A DNA stretch of 64,000 nucleotides from Akkermansiaceae bacterium UBA956. Its GTDB lineage: Bacteria > Verrucomicrobiota > Verrucomicrobiia > Verrucomicrobiales > Akkermansiaceae. The DNA is taken from NCBI GenBank assembly GCA_002293145.1, contig DBCO01000013.1, positions 32,677-96,676 of the forward strand, written 5' to 3'. Both the position numbers and the translations under genes were made by a program. Below the pieces are notes generated by a model. The model was given only the letters and a program-made list of their open reading frames with translations. It was not told where the DNA came from and did not search any database. Shown here piece by piece: positions 1 through 8,951 of this stretch. Position 1 is the first letter of the stretch. Each line of letters starts with the position of its first letter.

Positions 1-821
1 AAGAAATGCTTACAAATCAAGGACTCACTCCTGAGTTTGTGGCCCCACGATTATGGTTCGCATCGCAAACGCATGATGGTGCCTACACCTCCAATCTTGC
101 CGCGGATCGCTGCTATGCATGGGACCGGACTAAGAAGTGCATCGACATCGCCCGTGGCCTCGACTGCAAGGCGATTGTATTGTGGTTTGCTCGTGAAGGT
201 ACCTACATCCGCGAGGCTAAAGACGCGCGACTTGCTTATCGACGATTGTTGGGAACAATCAATGATATCCTTGCTTACGATCAAGAAATCGAAATTTGGA
301 TCGAACCTAAACCGAACGAACCAACGGATCAGGCATATGTGCCAACGATCGGGCATGCCATCGCACTAGCGTATGCATCTTCATCACCCGGGCGAGTGAA
401 AGGGCTTATCGAGAGTGCCCATGCCATCCTAGCCGGCTTGGATCCCAGCGATGAAATGGCCTTTGCATTGGAGCATGATAAACTCGGCAGCGTTCATCTC
501 AATGATCAAAACGGTCTAAAATACGATCAAGACAAAAATTTCGGCAGCGCCAATCTGCGATCAGCCTTCAATCAAGTGCGTGTTCTTGAAGAATCAGGCT
601 ACGGTCAACGTGGTGAGTTCATCGGGCTCGATGTCAAAGCCATACGCACACAATCGGGCTATCCGGTGACGGATCACCTCAAAAACAGCCGTGAAATTTT
701 TCTACATCTGGTGGACAAAGTCAGATCCATGGATCAAACATTGGTAGAGCAATTCAGAAATGCGCGCGATTACGAAGCCATGGAACTATACATTATCAAG
801 CACCTGATGGGATTGCGCTGA
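1..821 (+). CDS. Xylose/rhamnose-isomerase-type sugar isomerase, 5' truncated by window edge
   Basis: A TIM-barrel aldose-ketose isomerase of the xylose isomerase-like superfamily, missing its N-terminus. The frame is open to the left edge and the first in-frame Met is only at base 6, with roughly 100 or more residues of a normal isomerase absent, so that Met is probably internal. The visible part has the metal-site motif EPKPNEP near residue 101 and a later SVHLNDQNG segment, both matching metal-binding strands of L-rhamnose and xylose isomerases. It is the first visible gene of a six-gene operon with an aldolase and a sugar kinase, which suggests it converts a monosaccharide to its ketose for phosphorylation and cleavage. 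The family is well supported. The exact sugar (rhamnose, fucose, xylose or other) cannot be read from the sequence. Confidence 0.8.
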   Translation, partial: EMLTNQGLTPEFVAPRLWFASQTHDGAYTSNLAADRCYAWDRTKKCIDIARGLDCKAIVLWFAREGTYIREAKDARLAYRRLLGTINDILAYDQEIEIWIEPKPNEPTDQAYVPTIGHAIALAYASSSPGRVKGLIESAHAILAGLDPSDEMAFALEHDKLGSVHLNDQNGLKYDQDKNFGSANLRSAFNQVRVLEESGYGQRGEFIGLDVKAIRTQSGYPVTDHLKNSREIFLHLVDKVRSMDQTLVEQFRNARDYEAMELYIIKHLMGLR

Positions 822-853
822 AATATAAAACCAAAAAACACACGATCGACTCT

Positions 854-1684
854 ATGAAATCATACCGCTTAAACCGTCTTTTTAATGCTCGCTCGGGCCG
901 CTGTTTTGATGTCGCTGTGGATCACGGGTTTTTTAACCAACCAGGCTTTCTCCAAGGGATCGAGGACATGCGTAAGGTGGTCAGAATTCTCGTCGATGCT
1001 GCGCCCGATGCTATTCAGATGACCGTTGGCCAAGCGCGACATCTTCAGGAAATACGCGGACGGGAAAAACCAAGCCTCGTTCTGCGCACCGATACCGCCA
1101 ACATTTATGGCAAGGATTTGCCGAAAGTTTGTTTCAGCAACATGATCGAAGATGCGATGTTGCAGGCCGTGCGTCTTGATGCAGCTTGCGTTTGTGTCAA
1201 TCTTTTCATGATTCCTGGTGCTCCCGAAATTCATGAGCAATGCATTTCTAACATCTTAAAACTCAAGCCCCAAGCCGACCACTATGGCATGCCGATGATG
1301 GTAGAGCCACTCGCCTTCCGACCTAATGAGCATGGCGGCGGCTACACCGTGAATGGCGATCAAGAATTGATCACACACTTGGTCCGTCAAGCCGTAGAAC
1401 TTGGGGCCGACATCATCAAAGCGGATCCCACGGATGATGTGAGCCTCTATCATCAAGTAGTCGAAACAGCAAGTGGCGTGCCCGTGTTGGTTCGCGGTGG
1501 TGGCCGTGTCAGCGATGAAGAAATTTTCGAGAGAACTCACAAGCTCATTGAACAAGGAGTCTCAGGCATCGTCTATGGCCGCAATGTGATTCAACATCCG
1601 AATCCGAAAGGCATCACCCGCGCACTGATGGCCATCGTTCACGAAGGTGCGAGCGTCGAAGCCGCGATGCAATTCCTTAAATAA
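854..1684 (+). CDS. Class I aldolase of the FbaB/LsrF (DeoC-like) family
   Basis: A 276-residue Schiff-base aldolase. The lysine in IIKADPTDD (about residue 196) is in the position of the catalytic Lys, followed by the phosphate-binding segments VPVLVRGGG and GVSGIVYGRNV, as in FbaB, LsrF and related proteins. Its length is normal for the family. It begins 32 bp after the isomerase and ends 7 bp before glcD, so it is probably co-transcribed with both. The inferred role is retro-aldol cleavage of a phosphorylated ketose into dihydroxyacetone phosphate and an aldehyde. Substrate is not defined; neighbouring oxidase genes point to a product oxidised through a 2-hydroxyacid. There is no Shine-Dalgarno sequence before the ATG. 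Confidence 0.8.
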   Translation: MKSYRLNRLFNARSGRCFDVAVDHGFFNQPGFLQGIEDMRKVVRILVDAAPDAIQMTVGQARHLQEIRGREKPSLVLRTDTANIYGKDLPKVCFSNMIEDAMLQAVRLDAACVCVNLFMIPGAPEIHEQCISNILKLKPQADHYGMPMMVEPLAFRPNEHGGGYTVNGDQELITHLVRQAVELGADIIKADPTDDVSLYHQVVETASGVPVLVRGGGRVSDEEIFERTHKLIEQGVSGIVYGRNVIQHPNPKGITRALMAIVHEGASVEAAMQFLK

Positions 1685-1691
1685 TCGCACT

Positions 1692-3071
1692 ATGAGCAGC
1701 TCTGTATGGATCAAAGAACTCGTCGACATCGTGGGACAGGATCACGTGCTCACAGCCAAAATCGACATCCTCCCATATTCGTTCGATGGCACGGCCACGC
1801 TCAAACAATCCCCGCTGGCGGTTGTTTTTCCGGCAAATACCTCTGAGGTAGCGGCCTGTGTTCGGCTCGCCATTCATCATGAAATCGCCGTAGTCACACG
1901 CGGGTCGGGAACGGGACTCAGTGGTGGCAGTGTGCCCTCGCCAAATTCGTTAGTCATCTGCCTCGTGAGGATGGACGCCGTACTTGCCGTCGATCCAGAA
2001 AATCTAACAGTGCGCGCCCAAGCCGGTGCCATCACACAAAAAATCGATGATGCCGCGGGGGAATATGGTTTGTTTTACCCACCCGATCCTGGTTCGATCA
2101 AAATCAGCACGATTGGCGGAAATGTCGCCGAAAACTCCGGCGGCTTGCGCGGCTTAAAGTATGGAGTCACCAGAGACTACGTGATGGAGTTGGAAGTCGT
2201 GCTGCCGGATGCAAGCATCGTTCGACTGGGTAATGCCTGTGTCAAAGATGTGGCTGGCTATTCCTTAAAGGATCTTTTTATCGGCTCAGAAGGAACCTTA
2301 GGCATTGTAACCGAGGTATTGCTCAAGCTCTTGCCCAAGCCCGAGGCGCGGCGGACCATGCTTGCCACCTATGCTCGTATGGAAGATGCCGCTGAAACAG
2401 TGTCCGCAATCATCGCGGCGCGGATCATTCCCTGTACGTTAGAGTTTCTCGATCAAACCACCATTCGTTGCGTCGAAGATTTTTGTCGGATCGGACTACC
2501 CACAGATGCAGCCGCCTTGTTACTCATGGAGACTGATGGTCATCCCGCTGCGGTGGCCGATGAAGCCGAACGCATGGAAGCAATCGCGCGGAAGATGGGC
2601 GCAAGCTCTATACGCGTTGCCAAAGATACGAACGAGGCAGCAGTGCTGGCCACGGCTCGTCGCAGCGCGTTTTCCGCTCTAGCGAGACTGCGCCCCACAA
2701 CAATTCTCGAAGATGTCACAGTGCCCCGCAATCAATTGGCAACGATGGTTTCATTCATCAATGAAGTGGCGTCTCGCTACGGATTGCTGGTTGGCACCTT
2801 TGGTCACATGGGTGATGGAAATTTACATCCTACATTTTTAGCCGACGAAAAAGATGCCGATGAAATGAAACGCGTTCATCTTGCGCTCAATGAAATCGTC
2901 ACGCGTACCATCGAACTAGGCGGCACCATTACTGGCGAACACGGTGTAGGACTCGCTAAGCGCGAGTGGCTCGCCCAGCAAGTTGGCGACGCCTCACTTT
3001 CGTTGATGAAGTTAGTCAAGCATTCGCTCGATCCACGCAATTTGTTGAATCCGGGGAAAATTTTTCATTGA
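1692..3071 (+). CDS. glcD: FAD-linked 2-hydroxyacid (glycolate/D-lactate) oxidase, GlcD-like
   Basis: Flavin subunit of a glycolate/D-lactate dehydrogenase, 459 residues from the ATG at 1692. The frame stays open upstream to 1647, but that would overlap the aldolase, so the later ATG is preferred. The PCMH-type FAD-binding domain (about residues 40-215) shows TRGSGTGLSGGSVP and PDPGSIKISTIGGN. The C-terminal half has GTFGHMGDGNLHPTF and GEHGVGLAKREWL, diagnostic of GlcD/D-lactate dehydrogenases. It is paired with GlcF 6 bp downstream, the usual two-component arrangement passing electrons to the membrane quinone pool. In this operon it probably oxidises glycolate or lactate formed from the aldolase product aldehyde. 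Glycolate versus lactate cannot be separated by sight. Confidence 0.9.
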   Translation: MSSSVWIKELVDIVGQDHVLTAKIDILPYSFDGTATLKQSPLAVVFPANTSEVAACVRLAIHHEIAVVTRGSGTGLSGGSVPSPNSLVICLVRMDAVLAVDPENLTVRAQAGAITQKIDDAAGEYGLFYPPDPGSIKISTIGGNVAENSGGLRGLKYGVTRDYVMELEVVLPDASIVRLGNACVKDVAGYSLKDLFIGSEGTLGIVTEVLLKLLPKPEARRTMLATYARMEDAAETVSAIIAARIIPCTLEFLDQTTIRCVEDFCRIGLPTDAAALLLMETDGHPAAVADEAERMEAIARKMGASSIRVAKDTNEAAVLATARRSAFSALARLRPTTILEDVTVPRNQLATMVSFINEVASRYGLLVGTFGHMGDGNLHPTFLADEKDADEMKRVHLALNEIVTRTIELGGTITGEHGVGLAKREWLAQQVGDASLSLMKLVKHSLDPRNLLNPGKIFH

Positions 3072-3077
3072 ACAAAC

Positions 3078-4391
3078 ATGCCTGAAAAACTTACCACCAT
3101 CGACTATAGTTTTTTGCAACAGTGCATGCATTGCGGCATGTGTCTACCCACTTGCCCCACCTATGACCTAACGAAACGCGAACGGCATGGACCGCGCGGG
3201 CGCATTGCATTGATGCGAGCTGTGGTGGACGGCGAGCTTCCCGTGGATGAAGAATTTTCCAAGGAAATGTCTTATTGCCTCGGCTGTCTTGCCTGTCAAA
3301 CTGCCTGCCCTGCCGGAGTTGATTATGCACGATTGTTCGAAGCAGCTCGTGCCGAAGTCGTAGTGCAACAAGGGCAAAAAAACACCGCTAGCACGTTCTG
3401 GCGGTGGCTGACATTAGAGGTGCTTTTCATGAATCCTCGCCTGCTGCGTGGTGTTGCAAGAATGCTGCGTATCTATCAGAAAAGCGGCATTGAAAACATC
3501 GTTCGTAAAATGCGATTAACCAAACTCTTGCCCGCTTCGTTGCGAAACGTCGAACCTCTCGCCCCAAGAATCGGTGAATATTTTTCTAACGAAATTATTG
3601 AAGCCCATGAAAAACCGTTAGGTAAAACGCGCTATCGTGTAGCCGTTCTCACAGGCTGCGTGCAGGATCTTGTTTTTGCGAACATTAATCGAGATACGGT
3701 CGATGTATTGCTCGCCAATGGCTGCGCTGTCGATACGCCACCGCTGCAAGGATGCTGTGGCTCGCTGCACGGTCATAACGGCGAACCGACTCTTGCAGCA
3801 GAGTTAGCCCGCGCTATGATCGATCAGTTTCCACCCAAAAAGTATGATGCGATCATATCTAACGCGGGCGGCTGCGGATCGCATCTGCGGCATTACAGCA
3901 GGCTTTTAGCAGACGATCCACAGTATGCCGAAGTTTCGAAAATATGGGACAGCAAGCTTCGCGATATCCATGAATGGCTAGCTGAAATCGGTTGCCGTGC
4001 ACCGCTGCCATCCAATGAGTCATCGATGGTGGTCACCTACCATGAATCATGCCACCTCACTCATGGTCAAAAAGTTCGTCTCGCCCCTGTTTCATTGCTG
4101 AGACTTTTACCGTGTGTTTCACTTGTTGAACTCTACGAATCCGCCTGGTGCTGTGGCAGTGCAGGCGTATATAGCATAACCCAGCCAGAGACCTCGGATG
4201 TTTTGCTAGATCGAAAAGTTCGCCACATCCTCGCAACAGGTGCCAGCATTTTGGCGACCTCAAATCCCGGCTGCCACCTACAAATCGAACGCGGATTGCG
4301 CGCCGCAGGATCGGAGATCGAAATCCTCCAACCCGTAACTCTCCTCGCACGTGCTTATCGCCGCGAACAAACCTCATCACAGACATTATGA
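3078..4391 (+). CDS. glcF: Glycolate/lactate oxidase iron-sulfur subunit GlcF-like
   Basis: A 437-residue iron-sulfur partner of GlcD. Two [4Fe-4S] ferredoxin motifs lie near the N-terminus, CMHCGMCLPTCP (about residues 17-28) and CLGCLACQTACP (about 67-78). They are followed by two CCG domains typical of GlcF/LldE/HdrB proteins, GCCGSLHG and WCCGSAGVY. It carries electrons from the flavin subunit towards quinones at the inner membrane. It starts 6 bp after glcD, and its TGA overlaps the ATG of the next gene in an ATGA, implying translational coupling. Confidence 0.9.
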   Translation: MPEKLTTIDYSFLQQCMHCGMCLPTCPTYDLTKRERHGPRGRIALMRAVVDGELPVDEEFSKEMSYCLGCLACQTACPAGVDYARLFEAARAEVVVQQGQKNTASTFWRWLTLEVLFMNPRLLRGVARMLRIYQKSGIENIVRKMRLTKLLPASLRNVEPLAPRIGEYFSNEIIEAHEKPLGKTRYRVAVLTGCVQDLVFANINRDTVDVLLANGCAVDTPPLQGCCGSLHGHNGEPTLAAELARAMIDQFPPKKYDAIISNAGGCGSHLRHYSRLLADDPQYAEVSKIWDSKLRDIHEWLAEIGCRAPLPSNESSMVVTYHESCHLTHGQKVRLAPVSLLRLLPCVSLVELYESAWCCGSAGVYSITQPETSDVLLDRKVRHILATGASILATSNPGCHLQIERGLRAAGSEIEILQPVTLLARAYRREQTSSQTL

Positions 4392-5509
4392 AAAAAATCT
4401 CTATTGGCATCATCGGCGGCGGACTCATGGGCCGCGAAATGGCTAGTGCTTTTGCGCGCTGGTGCGCTCTCGCAGACGTGACGGTGCACCCCATTCTTAG
4501 CGCCGTGGCTGACCTCAATCCCACGACGCTCTCATGGTTTGACGCCATCCCTTCCTGCACGCAAAAGACTACGGACTATCGTGACCTTCTCGCCAATCCC
4601 GATCTCGATGTGATCTACGTGGCACTACCGCATCACCTGCACGAAGCCGTTTATCTCGAAGTACTCGAAGCAGGCAAAGACCTATTCGCCGAAAAACCAT
4701 TCGGCATTGATCTCGCAGCCGCGCGACGGATTATGGAAGCTGTCGACAAGAGTGGTCGTTTTGTGCGATGCAGCTCAGAGATGCCCTTTTTCCCCGGAGC
4801 ACAGCGCGTGATCGATCAAGTCGTACACCAACCCATCGGTCGCATTTTGGAAGTCGTTTCAGGATTTCACCACAGTAGCGACCTCGATCCCACCAAGCCC
4901 GCGAACTGGAAGCGCCAGAGCCCTACCTGTGGCGAAGGTGGAGTATTGAATGACCTCGGCATGCATGCGTGCCATCTGCCTCTACGACTCGGTTGGAAAC
5001 CCAAAAGGCTTTTTGCGCAACTACAAAAAGGAGTATCGCAGCGCCCCGATGGCAAAGGCGGTGTGGCGACATGCGATACGTGGGACAATGCCCTTCTGCA
5101 CACTTGGGTGCAAGTAGGAGAGCAAGAGGTGCCCCTAAGATTAGAAATGAAAAGACTTTCTCCGGGATCGACAAATACATGGTTCATCGAAATTCTTGGC
5201 ACCGAAGGTGGTGTGCGTTTTTCAACGGCCGAACCCAAAACACTCTGGGTATTCGAGCGTGGTAAAGAACAATGGTGGAAAAAAACCGAGCTTGGATTTT
5301 CGACACAGTTCAAGACCGTCACGGGAGGAATTTTCGAACCGGGATTTCCCGATGTGATCCAACAAATGTGGGCCGCATATCTGATGGAAAGAGAAAATAT
5401 GTTAGGCGAACGATTTGGCTGTGCCACTCCCGCAGAAGCCGTGGCGACACACGAAATTTTTTCTGCAGCGCTTGAATCACAGCGCTCAGGATCCGTCATT
5501 ACACTCTGA
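4388..5509 (+). CDS. Gfo/Idh/MocA family NAD(P)-dependent oxidoreductase
   Basis: A 373-residue dehydrogenase with an N-terminal Rossmann fold (IGIIGGGLMGREMA, residues 6-19) and the family catalytic motif AEKPFGID (about residues 99-106), followed by the usual C-terminal alpha/beta substrate domain. Members oxidise or reduce sugars, inositols and sugar derivatives using NAD(P). The start overlaps the glcF stop (ATGA). Its place between an oxidase pair and a sugar kinase supports a sugar-catabolic role. Substrate is unknown. Confidence 0.85.
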   Translation: MKKISIGIIGGGLMGREMASAFARWCALADVTVHPILSAVADLNPTTLSWFDAIPSCTQKTTDYRDLLANPDLDVIYVALPHHLHEAVYLEVLEAGKDLFAEKPFGIDLAAARRIMEAVDKSGRFVRCSSEMPFFPGAQRVIDQVVHQPIGRILEVVSGFHHSSDLDPTKPANWKRQSPTCGEGGVLNDLGMHACHLPLRLGWKPKRLFAQLQKGVSQRPDGKGGVATCDTWDNALLHTWVQVGEQEVPLRLEMKRLSPGSTNTWFIEILGTEGGVRFSTAEPKTLWVFERGKEQWWKKTELGFSTQFKTVTGGIFEPGFPDVIQQMWAAYLMERENMLGERFGCATPAEAVATHEIFSAALESQRSGSVITL

Positions 5510-5520
5510 TTTTTGCTATC

Positions 5521-6555
5521 ATGAAAGCAAGGCGCAACGGCATATTAGCAGCAGGCAATTTCATCGTTGATTACGTCAAAATCATCGAAAATTATCCTGA
5601 ACAGGATATGCTCGCGACAATTCTCAGCGAATCAAAATCCAACGGTGGAGGACCCTACAACGTCTTATGCGATCTCTCGGCGATGGAAGTAGCTTATCCA
5701 CTTTTTGCCTGTGGACTCATCGGCGACGACGTCAACGGGCAGTGGATTAGCGATGACCTCAGCATACGCGGAATCGATACTACGCAGCTCCATCGCGATC
5801 GCGGAGGCTCGACTTCATTCACCGATGCCATGACCGTGAGCCACAGTGGTAGACGCACCTTTTTTCACCATCGTGGATCCAATGCTCGATTCGATCTCGA
5901 ACACTGCGACCCATCATGCTGCGATGCCAAAATTTTTCACCTTGCCTACCTCATGCTACTCGATCAACTCGATGGAATCAGAGAAAACGGACGCACTGGA
6001 GCTTCGATTTTGTTAGAAAATGCTAGCCACGCGGGAATGATCACTTGTGTCGATATGGTCAGCACCGAGCATCCGAAATTTCACGACATTGCCCTTAGCG
6101 CGCTCCCTTGGACAGATTACCTCATCATCAACGAAATTGAAGCTGGCCACACATTGGGAAAAAAACTCGCAGCAGATCAGTTCAGTGCTTTACAAGAAGC
6201 GGCGCAAAGCATCCTCGATTCCGGCGTAAGAAACGCGGTGATTATCCACACACCGCATGTTGCCGTAGCGGCATCGAGAAATGAGCCACCGCTCATCCAG
6301 CCTGCGCTCAAACTCCCACCAAACTTCATCAAAGGTGCCACAGGAGCAGGAGATGCCTTTGCCTCTGGACTGCTTCACGGTATCCACGAAGGTCTCTGCA
6401 TGCAAGATTGCCTCCATCTCGCGACCTGCACCGCCGCGGTATCGCTCACTGACCCAACACCCTCTGCGGGCCTGCGTCCCGTTGCTACATGCTTAGATTT
6501 GGGTAATCGTTTCGCATACAATAATCAAGGCACCTGCCTGCACGAAGATGACTGA
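5521..6555 (+). CDS. PfkB-family sugar kinase
   Basis: A ribokinase/PfkB-type kinase of 344 residues. The N-terminal region contains SNGGGPYNVLCDLS, resembling the GG-x-x-N substrate-binding signature. The C-terminal family signature GATGAGDAFASG (about residues 278-289) contains the catalytic Asp and anion hole. It starts 11 bp after the Gfo/Idh gene as the last gene of the operon. In the proposed pathway it phosphorylates the ketose, or another sugar intermediate, before aldolase cleavage. The specific sugar is not determined. Confidence 0.85.
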   Translation: MKARRNGILAAGNFIVDYVKIIENYPEQDMLATILSESKSNGGGPYNVLCDLSAMEVAYPLFACGLIGDDVNGQWISDDLSIRGIDTTQLHRDRGGSTSFTDAMTVSHSGRRTFFHHRGSNARFDLEHCDPSCCDAKIFHLAYLMLLDQLDGIRENGRTGASILLENASHAGMITCVDMVSTEHPKFHDIALSALPWTDYLIINEIEAGHTLGKKLAADQFSALQEAAQSILDSGVRNAVIIHTPHVAVAASRNEPPLIQPALKLPPNFIKGATGAGDAFASGLLHGIHEGLCMQDCLHLATCTAAVSLTDPTPSAGLRPVATCLDLGNRFAYNNQGTCLHEDD

Positions 6556-6687
6556 CTCAAGCCTCCTAACAGCGAAATCATTATCTGTACTGATATCGTG
6601 ACGAAGCAATCTGTAAAAACGTATCTTTCCTGATTATGAAATGATGTGAACAACGAAAAAGTTATCAGGAACAAGGAGCCGATTAAC

Positions 6688-6711
6688 TTTGTTCATTTTT
6701 TTTTGAACAAA
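6688..6711. promoter_or_regulatory. 8-bp palindrome with T-tract loop upstream of glmM
   Basis: A perfect inverted repeat, TTTGTTCA and TGAACAAA, separated by eight T residues, in the 205-bp gap between the PfkB operon and glmM, about 50 bp before the glmM start. The T-tract is in the loop and not after the stem, so this is not a standard terminator for the upstream operon. It could be an operator or a cruciform-prone promoter element. I see no convincing -35/-10 pair here. Confidence 0.3.
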
Positions 6712-6760
6712 AAATCTTTACTTACAAAAAATTCTGTACCATGCTGCCCGCACAGCGATC

Positions 6761-8119
6761 ATGAAACTTTTTGGCACAGACGGCATCCGCGGCACGGCAA
6801 ATGAATTTCCCATAACTCCTGAAGTGGCACTACGCGCTGGTAAAGCGATCACGGCAGTGTTGTCGGGTTCAGACCAAAAACGCCAGCGTGTGATCATTGG
6901 AAAAGATACGCGCATTTCTGGTTACATGTTAGAAACGGCACTCACCAGTGGCCTGGTTTCCACCGGCATGGATGTACTGCTCGTCGGTCCCCTGCCCACT
7001 CCTGCTGTCGCCCATTTGACGAAGTCGATGGGCTGTGCGGCCGGCATCATGCTTACCGCATCACACAATCCCTACGAAGACAACGGTCTGAAAATTTTCG
7101 GACCCGATGGCTACAAGCTTTCCGATGAACTCGAAGAACAAATCGAAAACTTCATTCTCTCCGATGCTGCGCCCAAGTCGCCAACGCCGCCTAACAAAAT
7201 CGGTAAGGCCACACGCATCGAGGATGCGCGCGGTCGCTACATCGAGTTCGCCAAGCACACCGCCGACAACATTTCGTTGCACGGCTTGAAGATCGTCATC
7301 GATTGCGGAAATGGCGCAGCGTATTCCGTCGCACCGTTGATTTTCCGCGAACTCGGAGCCGAAGTCATCACCATGGCAACGCAGCCCGATGGCATGAACA
7401 TCAATGCCAACTGCGGCGCGCTATATCCAGAAGCCGCAGGCGCTCTCGTCAAACAACACGGCGCGGATCTCGGTGTGTCCTTTGATGGCGATGCCGACCG
7501 CGCGATCTTCACTGATGCCGAAGGCAACACCATCAGTGGCGACCGCATCATTGCTCTCTGTGCCTTATCGCTGAAGCAACGCAAGCAATTGCGCGGAGAT
7601 ACGATTGCTGTGACAGTGATGAGCAATCTCGGGCTTCACGCCGCGATGGAGCAAGCAAACATTCGCGTGCTGACGACAGGCGTGGGCGATCGCCAAGTCA
7701 TCGAAGCTCTGCGCGCGCACGAACATTCGTTCGGCGGCGAAAACTCGGGACACTTGATTTTTGCCGACCACGCCACTACCGGCGACGGCATCCTTTCCGC
7801 GCTTCAAGTGCTGCGCGTGATGAAAGAAAGCGGCAAGCCACTGCAAGAGTTGGCATTGTGCATAGAGGAATTTCCCCAACAATTGGAGAGCTTCAAAGTG
7901 CCAGCAAAACCAGCACTTGAATCCCTAACAGAATTTCAAACCTTACTGCGCGAAGCCGATGCCGCACTCGGCAAAAATGGCCGACAATTGATTCGCTACT
8001 CTGGCACCGAAAACAAAGCGCGTGTGATGGTGGAGCATCGCGATCAAGCCATCGTCACCAAATGGGCCGCCCATCTCAGCACAGCACTACTCGAAGCAAT
8101 CACAAAACACAGCATCTAA
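6761..8119 (+). CDS. glmM: Phosphoglucosamine mutase GlmM
   Basis: Converts glucosamine-6-phosphate to glucosamine-1-phosphate for UDP-GlcNAc synthesis. At 452 residues it has normal length. It starts MKLFGTDGIRG, has the phosphoserine loop TASHNPYEDNG (Ser101 as the phosphorylated residue), the Mg-binding loop DGDADR, the sugar-binding GGENSGH and the phosphate-binding RYSGTEN near the C-terminus. It heads a glmM/acyltransferase/glmS cluster with short spacers (12 and about 19 bp). The product feeds peptidoglycan and lipid A, for which other genes are present in the window. Confidence 0.95.
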   Translation: MKLFGTDGIRGTANEFPITPEVALRAGKAITAVLSGSDQKRQRVIIGKDTRISGYMLETALTSGLVSTGMDVLLVGPLPTPAVAHLTKSMGCAAGIMLTASHNPYEDNGLKIFGPDGYKLSDELEEQIENFILSDAAPKSPTPPNKIGKATRIEDARGRYIEFAKHTADNISLHGLKIVIDCGNGAAYSVAPLIFRELGAEVITMATQPDGMNINANCGALYPEAAGALVKQHGADLGVSFDGDADRAIFTDAEGNTISGDRIIALCALSLKQRKQLRGDTIAVTVMSNLGLHAAMEQANIRVLTTGVGDRQVIEALRAHEHSFGGENSGHLIFADHATTGDGILSALQVLRVMKESGKPLQELALCIEEFPQQLESFKVPAKPALESLTEFQTLLREADAALGKNGRQLIRYSGTENKARVMVEHRDQAIVTKWAAHLSTALLEAITKHSI

Positions 8120-8131
8120 CACTTTTTCACC

Positions 8132-8932
8132 ATGCCCATTCTCCTCACCAATCCCCTGGCAAGTTTCCCGATCGGAAATCTTCCGCTCGATCAGCATCCG
8201 CTGCCGCATGGTCTGACACGTCACCCACATGCATGGATCAGCCAATACGATGCGCTTCTGTTGTGTAGCAGTGACTTCGACACCATGATTGACACTGCTG
8301 GCAATGACATCGCTTGGAGAGGCGAAGAACCTAACAAAAATTTTCTAGTCGCCACGAGTTCGCTGCTGCTGGAACACAGCTGGGATTTACTCAAAGCCAA
8401 CGAAAATCACGTTTCCCAGATCAAGGAAGCAAAAATCGAGGGCAATGTGCATGCCTCTGCCGTGATCGACGGCATCATTCATCTCGGCAAAGGCTCGCGC
8501 ATTTTGCCAGGAGTATTCATCGAAGGAAATGTCGTGATCGGTGAAAACTGTAAAATCGGACCAAATTGTTACTTGCGTGGTTCCAGCTCCATCGGCGATC
8601 ACTGTCACATCGGCCAAGCCGTGGAGATCAAGAACTCGATCATTTTATCACACACATCGATCGGCCATCTTTCTTACGTGGGTGATTCGGTCATCGGCCA
8701 CAAAGTCAACTTTGGCGCGGGCACCATCACGTCCAACCTGCGGCACGATGGGAAAAATCATCGCACAACTGTGGGAGATCAATTGATCGATACCGGACGT
8801 CGCAAGTTCGGCGCCATCGTTAGCGATCACGTTCACACCGGCATCAACACTTCCATTTATCCCGGCAGAAAACTCCATCCTCATACTTCCACGCGTCCCG
8901 GTGAAATCGTTCAAAAAGATCTCATTCTCTAA
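8132..8932 (+). CDS. Left-handed beta-helix acyltransferase, GlmU C-domain-like
   Basis: A 266-residue protein with a long hexapeptide-repeat beta helix (about residues 95-225; for example IGENCKIGPNCYLRG and IGDHCHIGQAVEI). The loop GAGTITSNLRHDGKNHRT closely resembles the substrate/acetyl-CoA loop of the GlmU acetyltransferase domain. The N-terminal ~95 residues are too short for a full GlmU uridylyltransferase and lack an obvious nucleotide-binding G-rich loop, but the LEHSWDLLKAN segment resembles the linker of NTP_transf_4-type sugar nucleotidyltransferases. Lying between glmM and glmS, it probably acetylates glucosamine-1-phosphate or a related sugar phosphate. The uridylyltransferase would then have to be elsewhere. 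Confidence 0.75.
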   Translation: MPILLTNPLASFPIGNLPLDQHPLPHGLTRHPHAWISQYDALLLCSSDFDTMIDTAGNDIAWRGEEPNKNFLVATSSLLLEHSWDLLKANENHVSQIKEAKIEGNVHASAVIDGIIHLGKGSRILPGVFIEGNVVIGENCKIGPNCYLRGSSSIGDHCHIGQAVEIKNSIILSHTSIGHLSYVGDSVIGHKVNFGAGTITSNLRHDGKNHRTTVGDQLIDTGRRKFGAIVSDHVHTGINTSIYPGRKLHPHTSTRPGEIVQKDLIL

Positions 8933-8951
8933 CAAACGAACGATTTTTATC

